Notes under the pieces: model-generated
Database searches by the model: none
What the model was told of the DNA's origin: nothing
The model's input: the letters and a program-made list of their open reading frames with translations, nothing else
Translations under genes and position numbers: made by a program
Source of the DNA: an uncultured bacterium
GTDB taxonomy: Bacteria > Actinomycetota > Coriobacteriia > Coriobacteriales > Coriobacteriaceae
Direction of reading: 5' to 3'
DNA length: 6,097 nt
NCBI GenBank assembly: GCA_905215205.1
Contig: CAJMPK010000092.1
Location: forward strand, 1 to 6,097
Shown: positions 1 through 4,813 of the stretch, in pieces
Position numbering within the stretch: position 1 is the stretch's first letter
How the letters are laid out: the number at the start of each line of letters is the position of its first letter

Positions 1-2561
1 AGCGCCGTGGGGTAGCTCATGACGATGGGGCAGTTATAGCAGTTGCCAGCCGTCGGGTCCTCTTTGCGCTCCCAGCGCACGCACGGCATCCAGATGAAGT
101 CGACATCACGGTCGATAAGGTTCATCACGTGGCCGTGGCTCATCTTGGCCGGATAGCACACACTCTCGGACGGCATGGACTCGATGCCCGCCTGGTAGGT
201 CTTCTTGCTCGACTGGTCGGACAGCTGCACGCTAAAGCCCAAGCGGGTAAAGAACGCGTGCCAGAAGGGGTAGTTCTCGTACATGTTGAGTGCGCGCGGG
301 ATACCCACGGTGCCGCGCGGGGCCTCGTCGGGACTCAGGACCTCGCGGTTAAAGAGCAGCTCGTTTTTCTTTTTGAAGAGGTTGGGGGCCTCGGTCTTCT
401 GCTTTTTGTGGCCGGCACCCTTCTCGCAGCGGTTACCGGTAATGAAGCGCCTACCGCCGCCAAAATCGTTGACGGTGAGCTGGCAGTTGTTGGAGCAGCG
501 ACCGCAGCGGACGTGCTTTTGCGTCACGGTAAGGTGCGCGATGTCCTCGGCCGAAAGGATGGTCGAGGTGCCGTCGGCGCCGGCGCGATCGCGGGCGAGC
601 AGGGCCGCACCGTAGGCACCCATGCAACCGGCGATGTCGGGACGCACGGCATGAACACCGGTGAGCTGCTCAAACGCGCGCAGCGTGGCATCGGACATAA
701 AGGTGCCGCCCTGGACGATCACCTGGCTGCCAATCTCCTTGGGGTCGCGCAGCTTAATGACCTTGAACAAGGCATTCTTGATGACGGAATAGGACAGGCC
801 GGCCGCGATGTCGCCCACCGTGGCGCCTTCCTTTTGCGCCTGCTTGACGCGCGAGTTCATAAAGACCGTGCAGCGGCTGCCCAGGTCGACGGGGGCCTTG
901 GCATGGATGGCAACGTTGGCGAACGCGCGCACGTCCATGTTCATGGACACGGCGAAGCTCTCGATAAAGCTGCCGCAGCCCGACGAGCAGGCCTCGTTGA
1001 GCATAATGTGCTCGATGACGCCGTCCTTCACGCGCAGGCACTTCATGTCCTGACCGCCAATGTCCAGAATGAACTCGACGCCGGGCAGGAACGCCTTGGC
1101 GCCGCGCAGGTGCGCGACGGTCTCGATCTCGCCCGAGTCGGCCTTGAGGGCCTCGATGAGCAGCGCCTCGCCGTAGCCCGTGGTAGTCACGTGGCCGATG
1201 GTGCAGCCGGCGGGGATGTGGTTGTAGAAATCGGCCATGATGACCTTGGCCGTGCCTAGGATGTCGCCGTTGTTGTTGCCGTACCAGGTGTGCAACAGCT
1301 GGCCGTCCTCGCCCACGAGCGCGGCTTTCATGGTGGTGGAGCCGGCGTCGATGCCAATGAACACGCGGCCGGTGTAGCCGTCGAGCTTGCCCTTGGGGAC
1401 GACTTCCTGGTCGTGGCGGGTTTTGAACTCGGCAAAGTCCTCGTCGGTGGCAAAGAGCGGATCCAGACGCTCGACCTCGGCACCCTGCGTGTCGCCCAAG
1501 CTGTCGATGGCCTCGATGAGCTGCGGGAACGTGCTGAGCTTGTTGGACTCACGCGCCATGGCGGCGCCGCTCGCCACAAACAGGTGAGCGTTTTGGGGCA
1601 CGATGCGGTGCTCCTCGTCTAGGTTAAGCGTGAGGTAGAAGCGGTGGCGCAGCTCGGAGAGGTACTGCAGCGGGCCGCCCAGGAAGGCGACGTTGCCGCG
1701 GATGGGACGGCCGCACGCCAGACCCGAGATGGTCTGGGTCACGACGGCTTGGAAGATGGAAGCGGCCACGTCCTCGGGACGGGCGCCTTCGTTGAGCAGC
1801 GGCTGCACGTCGGTCTTGGCAAAAACGCCGCAGCGGCTGGCGATGGGATAGATGGTGGTGGCGTTGGCCGCGAGTTCGTTAAGGCCGCTGGCGTCGGTGT
1901 GCAGCAGAGTGGCCATCTGGTCGATGAAGGCGCCCGTGCCGCCGGCGCAGGTACCGTTCATGCGCTGCTCGATGCCGTTGTCGAAGTAGATGATCTTGGC
2001 GTCCTCGCCACCCAACTCGATGGCGACGTCGGTGGCCGGGATGAGGGTCTCGACGGCACGCTTGCTGGCGATGACCTCCTGGACAAACTCCAGGTCGAGC
2101 CACTGGGACAGCAGCAGGCCGCCCGAGCCGGTAATGGCGCAGGTCATTTGGGCCGTCGGCAGCACGGTCGCGGCACCCTCGAACAAGTCGCGGGCGCAAG
2201 CGCGGACGTCGGTGTGGTGACGCTGGTACTTGGCATAGACAATCTGGTTGTCGTCGTTGAGCACAGCGAGCTTAACGGTGGTGGAACCCACGTCGATGCC
2301 CAGGTGCAGGTTGCCGCGAGCGGCCTCGGGGTTGAAGATCGCGCCTTCGGGGGCCTGGGCGGCGGCTACGGGCTCAGCGGCGGTGGCGGGCTCGCTGACG
2401 ACGGACGTCTCCCCTGCCACGTTCTTGGCATCGGCAACTGCCTCAGCAACTTTCTCGGCAGCCGCGGTCGCCGCCTTCTGCGCGGCGTCCACCACGGCGG
2501 GTGCAGCCTCACGCGCGGCAGCGACCATACGGTCCTTGATGCCCTCGACGAGTTTGCTCAT
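1..2561 (-). CDS. Acyl-CoA dehydratase activase-related protein with two ASKHA ATPase domains and a DUF2229-like region (3' end outside window)
   Basis: The frame is open from the ATG at 2561 to the left edge, giving 853 visible residues; the C-terminus is missing. Residues 1-80 are an Ala-rich charged extension. ASKHA/BcrAD-BadFG domain 1 starts at about 86 (GIDVGSTTVK); it carries Cys205 in GTCAGGTG and Cys244 in ASRCGVF. Domain 2 starts at about 402 (GIDAGSTTMK), with an IGGQD motif near 501, Cys525/Cys529 in NEACSSGCGSF and Cys564 in GSRCTVF. A Cys cluster follows (686, 689, 693, 712), then a DUF2229/COG3580-like region from about 750 (VGIPRALNMYENYPFW; Cys802, 827, 841, 844). In known homodimeric activators such as HgdC, equivalent cysteines from two subunits hold one [4Fe-4S] cluster, and ATP hydrolysis drives an electron into a 2-hydroxyacyl-CoA dehydratase. 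The exact role of the giant fused forms is not established. It is cytoplasmic, downstream of and probably translationally coupled to the TetR gene. No dehydratase subunit is visible here. Confidence 0.93.
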   Translation of the reverse strand, partial: MSKLVEGIKDRMVAAAREAAPAVVDAAQKAATAAAEKVAEAVADAKNVAGETSVVSEPATAAEPVAAAQAPEGAIFNPEAARGNLHLGIDVGSTTVKLAVLNDDNQIVYAKYQRHHTDVRACARDLFEGAATVLPTAQMTCAITGSGGLLLSQWLDLEFVQEVIASKRAVETLIPATDVAIELGGEDAKIIYFDNGIEQRMNGTCAGGTGAFIDQMATLLHTDASGLNELAANATTIYPIASRCGVFAKTDVQPLLNEGARPEDVAASIFQAVVTQTISGLACGRPIRGNVAFLGGPLQYLSELRHRFYLTLNLDEEHRIVPQNAHLFVASGAAMARESNKLSTFPQLIEAIDSLGDTQGAEVERLDPLFATDEDFAEFKTRHDQEVVPKGKLDGYTGRVFIGIDAGSTTMKAALVGEDGQLLHTWYGNNNGDILGTAKVIMADFYNHIPAGCTIGHVTTTGYGEALLIEALKADSGEIETVAHLRGAKAFLPGVEFILDIGGQDMKCLRVKDGVIEHIMLNEACSSGCGSFIESFAVSMNMDVRAFANVAIHAKAPVDLGSRCTVFMNSRVKQAQKEGATVGDIAAGLSYSVIKNALFKVIKLRDPKEIGSQVIVQGGTFMSDATLRAFEQLTGVHAVRPDIAGCMGAYGAALLARDRAGADGTSTILSAEDIAHLTVTQKHVRCGRCSNNCQLTVNDFGGGRRFITGNRCEKGAGHKKQKTEAPNLFKKKNELLFNREVLSPDEAPRGTVGIPRALNMYENYPFWHAFFTRLGFSVQLSDQSSKKTYQAGIESMPSESVCYPAKMSHGHVMNLIDRDVDFIWMPCVRWERKEDPTAGNCYNCPIVMSYPTA

Positions 2562-2564
2562 TGT

Positions 2565-2572
2565 CTCTCCTC
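2565..2572 (-). promoter_or_regulatory. Ribosome binding site of the activase gene, adjoining the tetR stop codon
   Basis: Read on the minus strand, the tetR stop TAA (2575-2573) runs directly into GAGGAGAG, followed by ACA and the activase ATG. The whole intergenic gap is 11 bases. There is no room for a separate promoter or terminator, so the activase is co-transcribed with tetR, and re-initiation by ribosomes ending tetR is plausible. This fixes the activase start at 2561. Confidence 0.85.
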
Positions 2573-3283
2573 TTAGTTGTTAGACTCGACGGTTGCGGCG
2601 GTGTCGGCCGCGTCCTCGAGCTGCAAGTTCAATAGCTTCATGCCGTATTCCGGCACGTTGATATCGATGGGTTGGCCATACAGGTCACCGGGGCGCACAA
2701 AAGCGAGCACCGTCATAATGCGCGCCATGGCCTCGGGCGATTCGGTGAGCCCACGTTCAAACCAGCGCTGAATCATGCCGACCTCGGCACTCACAACGTA
2801 GGTGACGTAGTAGTCAAAGAACGTGCCCAGCGCCAGGCCCAAAATGCCCGTCTGCGCACGCGGCACCACAGCCTCACGCGCGGTGTCGATGATCCTTTTA
2901 ATGAAGGCCTGGTCGCCGCCCGGACCCAGCAGCGCACCGATTAAGTCGCGGTTGGCCGCAAGATAACGCAGCAGCTCAACCGAACCGGGCGCCGGCTCGA
3001 GCTCATCGATGTTGTGATAGAGATCGGGCAGCTGAGCTGCGGTGATGAGCTCAATGCGCTCACGGATCTCGGCCAGCAAGCCGTCTTCGATTTGATTGAT
3101 GAAGTCGGGGATATCGCGGTAGTGCGAATAGAACGTGCGGCGCGTAAGGCCGGCACGCTCGGTGAGCGACGCGACGTTAATGCGCGAAAGGTCGCCGCTT
3201 TCGGCAAGCTCGCTGGCAAGTGCCTGGCGAAGGGCACGCTGCGAGCGAAGGGACCGGCGATCGCATTTCTCGAGCTGGGACAA
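2573..3283 (-). CDS. TetR/AcrR-family transcriptional regulator, TTG start
   Basis: A 236-residue protein. Residues 11-60 form the N-terminal DNA-binding domain, with the helix-turn-helix at about 35-56 (NVASLTERAGLTRRTFYSHY, the usual TetR 'TFYxHY' recognition-helix signature). The rest is an all-helical ligand/dimerisation domain; residues 162-193, with the segment RWFERGLTESPEAM, match the style of TetR C-terminal domains. The start is TTG, chosen because a strong Shine-Dalgarno (AAGGAGG) lies 4 bases upstream and no ATG occurs before residue 170. It is the first gene of an operon with the giant activase. By family it probably represses its own promoter and thus the activase until a ligand binds; the ligand cannot be read from sequence, though an acyl-CoA or organic acid would fit the partner. 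It is a local regulator by position, which is inference. Confidence 0.92.
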   Translation of the reverse strand: MSQLEKCDRRSLRSQRALRQALASELAESGDLSRINVASLTERAGLTRRTFYSHYRDIPDFINQIEDGLLAEIRERIELITAAQLPDLYHNIDELEPAPGSVELLRYLAANRDLIGALLGPGGDQAFIKRIIDTAREAVVPRAQTGILGLALGTFFDYYVTYVVSAEVGMIQRWFERGLTESPEAMARIMTVLAFVRPGDLYGQPIDINVPEYGMKLLNLQLEDAADTAATVESNN

Positions 3284-3287
3284 GCGT

Positions 3288-3295
3288 CCTCCTTG
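3288..3295 (-). promoter_or_regulatory. Strong ribosome binding site deciding the TTG start of tetR
   Basis: The minus strand reads AACAAGGAGGACGC then TTG. The AAGGAGG core is a near-perfect anti-16S match with 4 bases of spacing. It is the main reason to accept a TTG start at 3283 rather than assume a truncated regulator. Confidence 0.75.
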
Positions 3296-3305
3296 TTACT
3301 CAGCC

Positions 3306-3353
3306 TGTGCGCTATTGCACAGTGCGAGTATTATTGCACACCGTGTGCATCAA
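3306..3353 (-). promoter_or_regulatory. Probable tetR promoter with palindromic operator cluster
   Basis: TGCACAC-C-GTGTGCA (3335-3349) is a perfect inverted repeat with 7-bp arms. A weaker related palindrome, GCAC-A-GTGC, lies at 3317-3325; the two centres (3342 and 3321) are 21 bp apart, two helical turns, and ATTGCACA occurs in direct orientation at 3314 and 3333. A further TGTGC at 3306-3310 also pairs with GCACA at 3317-3321. On the minus strand a TTGATG (3353-3348) and a TAATAC (3333-3328) are possible -35 and -10 elements with a short 14-base spacer; the main palindrome fills that spacer. Such placement fits repression by the adjacent TetR protein. The palindromes are seen directly; operator function and the exact promoter are inferred. 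Confidence 0.6.
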
Positions 3354-3372
3354 CACGTAAAGGCAATATTTA

Positions 3373-3407
3373 GAATGTGACAAAGGGACAGTCCCTTTGT
3401 CACATTC
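3373..3407. repeat. Perfect 17-bp-arm palindrome, copy 1 of a dispersed repeat
   Basis: Arms 3373-3389 (GAATGTGACAAAGGGAC) and 3391-3407 are exact reverse complements around a single A. The core 3376-3406 recurs at 3812-3842 with 29 of 31 bases identical. It lies just upstream of the tetR promoter and has no T-tract, so it is not a typical intrinsic terminator. Its form suggests a REP-like dispersed palindrome or a termini-type repeat; no transposase gene lies in the window. Confidence 0.85.
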
Positions 3408-3461
3408 AGCGACCGCCTAGGTTGTGCCAGTTGTGCCTGGCTTTTGAAGCGGCATTGCCAA

Positions 3462-3490
3462 TTGTTCAAAATGTCATTCGTGGGTAGAAT
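3462..3490 (+). promoter_or_regulatory. Promoter of the predicted antisense RNA
   Basis: TTGTTC (3462-3467) and TAGAAT (3485-3490) are separated by 17 bases, a near-ideal sigma-70-type spacing. Transcription would begin near 3497 and run rightwards for about 83 bases to a terminator, with no open reading frame of note in between. The -10 hexamer is identical to that of the convergent toxin promoter. Confidence 0.65.
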
Positions 3491-3496
3491 AGTGTC

Positions 3497-3579
3497 GACG
3501 GCAGCCCAAGTTCTGGAAAGCTGGGCAGCGCCGTTGCTTGGATTAAGGGGTCAACGCCTTAGCGGCGGCGACCCCTTTT
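3497..3579 (+). ncRNA. Predicted small antisense RNA, candidate type I antitoxin
   Basis: Predicted from a promoter at 3462-3490 and an intrinsic terminator ending at 3579. The 5' part folds into a long hairpin: GACGGC (3497-3502) with GCCGTT (3530-3535, one G-U pair), a small internal loop, GCCCA (3504-3508) with TGGGC (3522-3526), and a 13-base loop containing TGGAA. A short linker with GCTTGG leads to the terminator stem. The RNA is transcribed against the small peptide gene at 3559-3684: its last ~20 bases are the exact complement of the peptide's final codons. CGTTGCTTG (3532-3540) can also pair with two sites inside the peptide message, and the loop TGGAA with the message leader. Two hairpins and about 80 nt are typical of cis antisense regulators. 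Exact ends are inferred. Confidence 0.6.
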
Positions 3580-3601
3580 ACGTTGCTTCGAACGTTGCTT
3601 G
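3532..3601 (+). repeat. Three direct copies of CGTTGCTT shared by the antisense RNA and the toxin gene
   Basis: CGTTGCTT occurs at 3532-3539 (in the predicted sRNA), 3581-3588 and 3593-3600 (both in the peptide gene). The last two form a 12-bp-period tandem repeat encoding Lys-Gln-Arg-Ser-Lys-Gln-Arg. The convergent RNAs come from opposite strands, so direct repeats give them complementary sequence: 9 bases with the copy ending at 3601 and 8 with the other. This mirrors the direct-repeat logic of the par/Fst locus. Confidence 0.75.
3545..3579 (+). terminator. Intrinsic terminator of the antisense RNA, overlapping the toxin 3' end
   Basis: AAGGGGTC (3545-3552) pairs with GACCCCTT (3570-3577). 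An inner stem CGCC (3555-3558) with GGCG (3564-3567) closes a 5-base loop, and TTTT follows the G/C stem on the plus strand. Read on the minus strand the same hairpin is followed only by TTAAT, so it could act weakly as a shared bidirectional terminator. The peptide's three final Arg codons and its TAA stop lie inside the hairpin. Confidence 0.75.
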
Positions 3602-3684
3602 AGTGCCTCGGAAAGCCCGACGAGCGCTGTGAAGAACGAGACCAAAGCGGTCAGAAGTCTCACAAAATCAATCAGATCGGTCAT
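3559..3684 (-). CDS. Small hydrophobic-basic peptide, candidate type I toxin
   Basis: A 41-codon frame from ATG 3684 to TAA 3559. The start is chosen because GGGAGG on the minus strand lies 8 bases upstream; the in-frame ATG at 3690 (two codons longer) sits too close to it. The N-terminus is MTDLIDFVRLL; residues about 6-27 form a single hydrophobic helix (LTALVSFFTALVGL at its core) and residues 29-41 are very basic (KQRSKQRKRGRRR). One membrane span plus a charged tail and a length under 60 residues is the usual form of type I toxins (Fst, TxpA, holin-like toxins), which disturb the membrane. I do not recognise the family from sequence. Support comes from context: its own promoter, a hairpin over the ribosome site, and a convergent antisense RNA. 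It could instead be a harmless small membrane protein. Confidence 0.72.
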   Translation of the reverse strand: MTDLIDFVRLLTALVSFFTALVGLSEALKQRSKQRKRGRRR

Positions 3685-3690
3685 GGGCAT

Positions 3691-3710
3691 CACCTCCCAT
3701 CGGATGGAGG
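3691..3710 (-). promoter_or_regulatory. Shine-Dalgarno-sequestering leader hairpin of the toxin message
   Basis: In the minus-strand message CCTCC (3710-3706) pairs with GGAGG (3697-3693), extended by AT/AT across one bulge, leaving a 3-base CCG loop. The GGAGG is the only good ribosome binding site for the peptide, so the fold hides it. Intramolecular hiding of the ribosome site is a known feature of type I toxin messages, including Fst RNA I. A further hairpin just upstream pairs CGGCA (3736-3732 on the message) with TGCCG (3723-3719) and displays UUCCA in its loop. Confidence 0.65.
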
Positions 3711-3748
3711 GCGCTGCCCGGCACATGGAACTGCCGTCAACGATACCG

Positions 3749-3778
3749 ATTCTATCAAAGCGCAGTTAGATATGCGAA
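3749..3778 (-). promoter_or_regulatory. Promoter of the small toxin gene
   Basis: On the minus strand TTCGCA (3778-3773) and TAGAAT (3754-3749) are 18 bases apart, and TGA directly precedes the -10, giving an extended -10 TGn motif. Transcription would start near 3742, leaving a leader of about 57 bases and a message of about 200 nt if it ends at the shared hairpin. Confidence 0.6.
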
Positions 3779-3811
3779 TGTTTGTTCGCATTTCAAGAGA
3801 CCAGCATCACC

Positions 3812-3842
3812 TGTGACAAAGTGACTGTCCCTTTGTCACATT
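3812..3842. repeat. Imperfect palindrome, copy 2 of the dispersed repeat
   Basis: TGTGACAAAGTGAC (3812-3825) and GTCCCTTTGTCACA (3827-3840) pair with a single mismatch around a central T. It matches copy 1 (3376-3406) at 29 of 31 positions. Its last two bases overlap the stop codon of the HAD gene, so a transcript of that gene would end in this hairpin; there is no T-tract. It could attenuate read-through into the toxin gene or protect a 3' end, but this is inference. Confidence 0.85.
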
Positions 3843-4698
3843 ATTCGATGACGGTGCGGGAGTTTTGCTTGTGCATGGTGGCGAGCATGTGTTTGGGGAC
3901 GGCGTGGACCATGCAGCTGCCGATGGTCGCGCTCGCGGCGGCCTTGGCGGCATCGCTTGCGTTTTTGGTCGCGTAGCTGTGGCGGAAACGCTTGAGCATG
4001 GCAATGTCGTTGCCGCCGTCGCCGTAGACCGCGACCTCGTCCTCGGCAATACCGTAGTAACCCGCCAGCCAGGCCACGCTCTCGCCCTTGTTGCACGCCA
4101 CGTCCGTGATCTCGAACATCACCGGATCGAACGGCGCGTTGACCACGCGGTCCGAGCGCTCGACCAAATACGCCTTAAGGTCGCGCTCCAGCTCGGGCGA
4201 GGTCACGCGGCAGTTGATCTTGCACACATCGTGGCGCAGGATGTCACCGATCGACTGGTCGAAATATTGTTCCTCGTGATACCCGCCACGTGCACGCATG
4301 CCACGCATCACGATACGCTTGATAGGGCTGTCCTTTTTAAAGCCCGCCTGATGCATCTCGAACGAGCCGCTCGAGTACATGCCATCGGGCGTGGAGCAAT
4401 CAAAGCAAATGTCCGGGAACGCCTTGAGCAGCTCCTCGGTGGTCTGCGGATCGATGGTCCAGGTCTTGAGCACCTCTCCATGGCTGTCGCGCACGATGGA
4501 GCCGTTAGAGCAGCAGGCATCGAGTGCCAGCCCCGTAAAGCCATGCTCGCCGATCGGCAGCGTCGAGCGTCCGGTCGCGGGAACCACGTGGAGTCCGGCC
4601 TCGGTCAGCTCGCGAATGGCACGGCGGATGGTCCCATCTGCCTCGTGCAGGGCGTTCAGCAGCGTTCCGTCTAAGTCACTCGCGAACATCTTGATCAT
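3841..4698 (-). CDS. Cof-type HAD-superfamily phosphatase
   Basis: 285 residues from ATG 4698, the start that gives the typical Cof opening MIKMFASDLDGTLL. The frame is open further upstream, but those residues are low-complexity and poorly placed. HAD motif I is DLDGT (nucleophile Asp8, acid/base Asp10), motif II is Thr42 in PATGRS, motif III is Lys204 in NKGES, and motif IV is GDGGND (226-231, Mg-binding Asp227/Asp231). The residues between motifs II and III (about 80-195) form the C2B-type cap that sets substrate choice. The length and motif spacing fit the Cof/YbiV family of cytoplasmic phosphatases acting on sugar phosphates or cofactors such as FMN and PLP; the substrate is not readable. 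All catalytic residues are present. The ribosome site lies in a perfect inverted repeat at 4701-4750. An alternative ATG at 4704 would add two residues. Confidence 0.9.
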   Translation of the reverse strand: MIKMFASDLDGTLLNALHEADGTIRRAIRELTEAGLHVVPATGRSTLPIGEHGFTGLALDACCSNGSIVRDSHGEVLKTWTIDPQTTEELLKAFPDICFDCSTPDGMYSSGSFEMHQAGFKKDSPIKRIVMRGMRARGGYHEEQYFDQSIGDILRHDVCKINCRVTSPELERDLKAYLVERSDRVVNAPFDPVMFEITDVACNKGESVAWLAGYYGIAEDEVAVYGDGGNDIAMLKRFRHSYATKNASDAAKAAASATIGSCMVHAVPKHMLATMHKQNSRTVIE

Positions 4699-4700
4699 GA

Positions 4701-4750
4701 GCATGCCTCTCCTTCGTCTGCACGATATTGTAGACGAAGGAGAGGCATGC
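4701..4750. repeat. Perfect 19-bp inverted repeat over the HAD gene start region
   Basis: GCATGCCTCTCCTTCGTCT (4701-4719) and its exact reverse complement (4732-4750) flank a 12-base centre; a G-U, C-G and A-U could extend the RNA stem to 22 pairs. The right-hand product on the minus strand contains the HAD ribosome site AAGGAGAGG, so a transcript from the upstream MFS gene would hide it completely. The centre contains TACAAT on the minus strand (4732-4727), a possible -10 whose start point near 4720 would leave the ribosome site free. Confidence 0.85.
4727..4732 (-). promoter_or_regulatory. Possible -10 element of the HAD gene in the repeat centre
   Basis: TACAAT matches the -10 consensus at five of six positions. 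The 17-base upstream position holds only TTTGGG (4755-4750), a poor -35, so this is tentative. If used, transcription starts inside the loop and excludes the ribosome-site-blocking arm. Confidence 0.3.
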
Positions 4751-4813
4751 CCAAACAATGGCGTTCCGGCGCGGCGAGACAATGCTTCCGCAAATTCACG
4801 GTCCCCCAGCGCC

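Noticed and set aside
129..2576. Long plus-strand open frames (129-1259, 1290-1622, 1644-2576)
   Set aside because: They are antisense to the activase frame, have low-complexity Ala/Gly/Leu/His-rich products without a domain pattern, and arise from GC-rich codon bias; the minus-strand frame carries unmistakable ASKHA motifs.
3373..3407. Palindrome as an intrinsic terminator
   Set aside because: No T-run follows on either strand, and no gene ends next to it: tetR starts beyond it on one side and the antisense RNA runs away on the other.
3421..3441. Short repeat TTGTGCCAGTTGTGCCTGG upstream of the antisense promoter
   Set aside because: Two 7-base TTGTGCC units and a 5-bp GCCAG/CTGGC pairing are too short to support a function on their own.
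3583..3816. Plus-strand 77-codon frame across the toxin gene and its promoter
   Set aside because: It has no ribosome binding site, starts inside the toxin coding region just after the plus-strand terminator, and its product has no recognisable feature.
3373..3842. Two palindrome copies as a minimal CRISPR array or IS ends
   Set aside because: Only two units 436 bases apart with no regular spacer and no cas gene; no transposase frame lies between them, so a complete insertion sequence is excluded.
3865..4674. Plus-strand 269-codon frame opposite the HAD gene
   Set aside because: All four HAD catalytic motifs are in the minus-strand frame; the plus-strand product is compositionally biased shadow sequence.
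4699..4782. Upstream extension of the HAD protein (28 more residues)
   Set aside because: It would translate through the inverted repeat, gives Arg/Ser-rich sequence unlike the family, and the ribosome site lies inside it, immediately before the normal MIK start.
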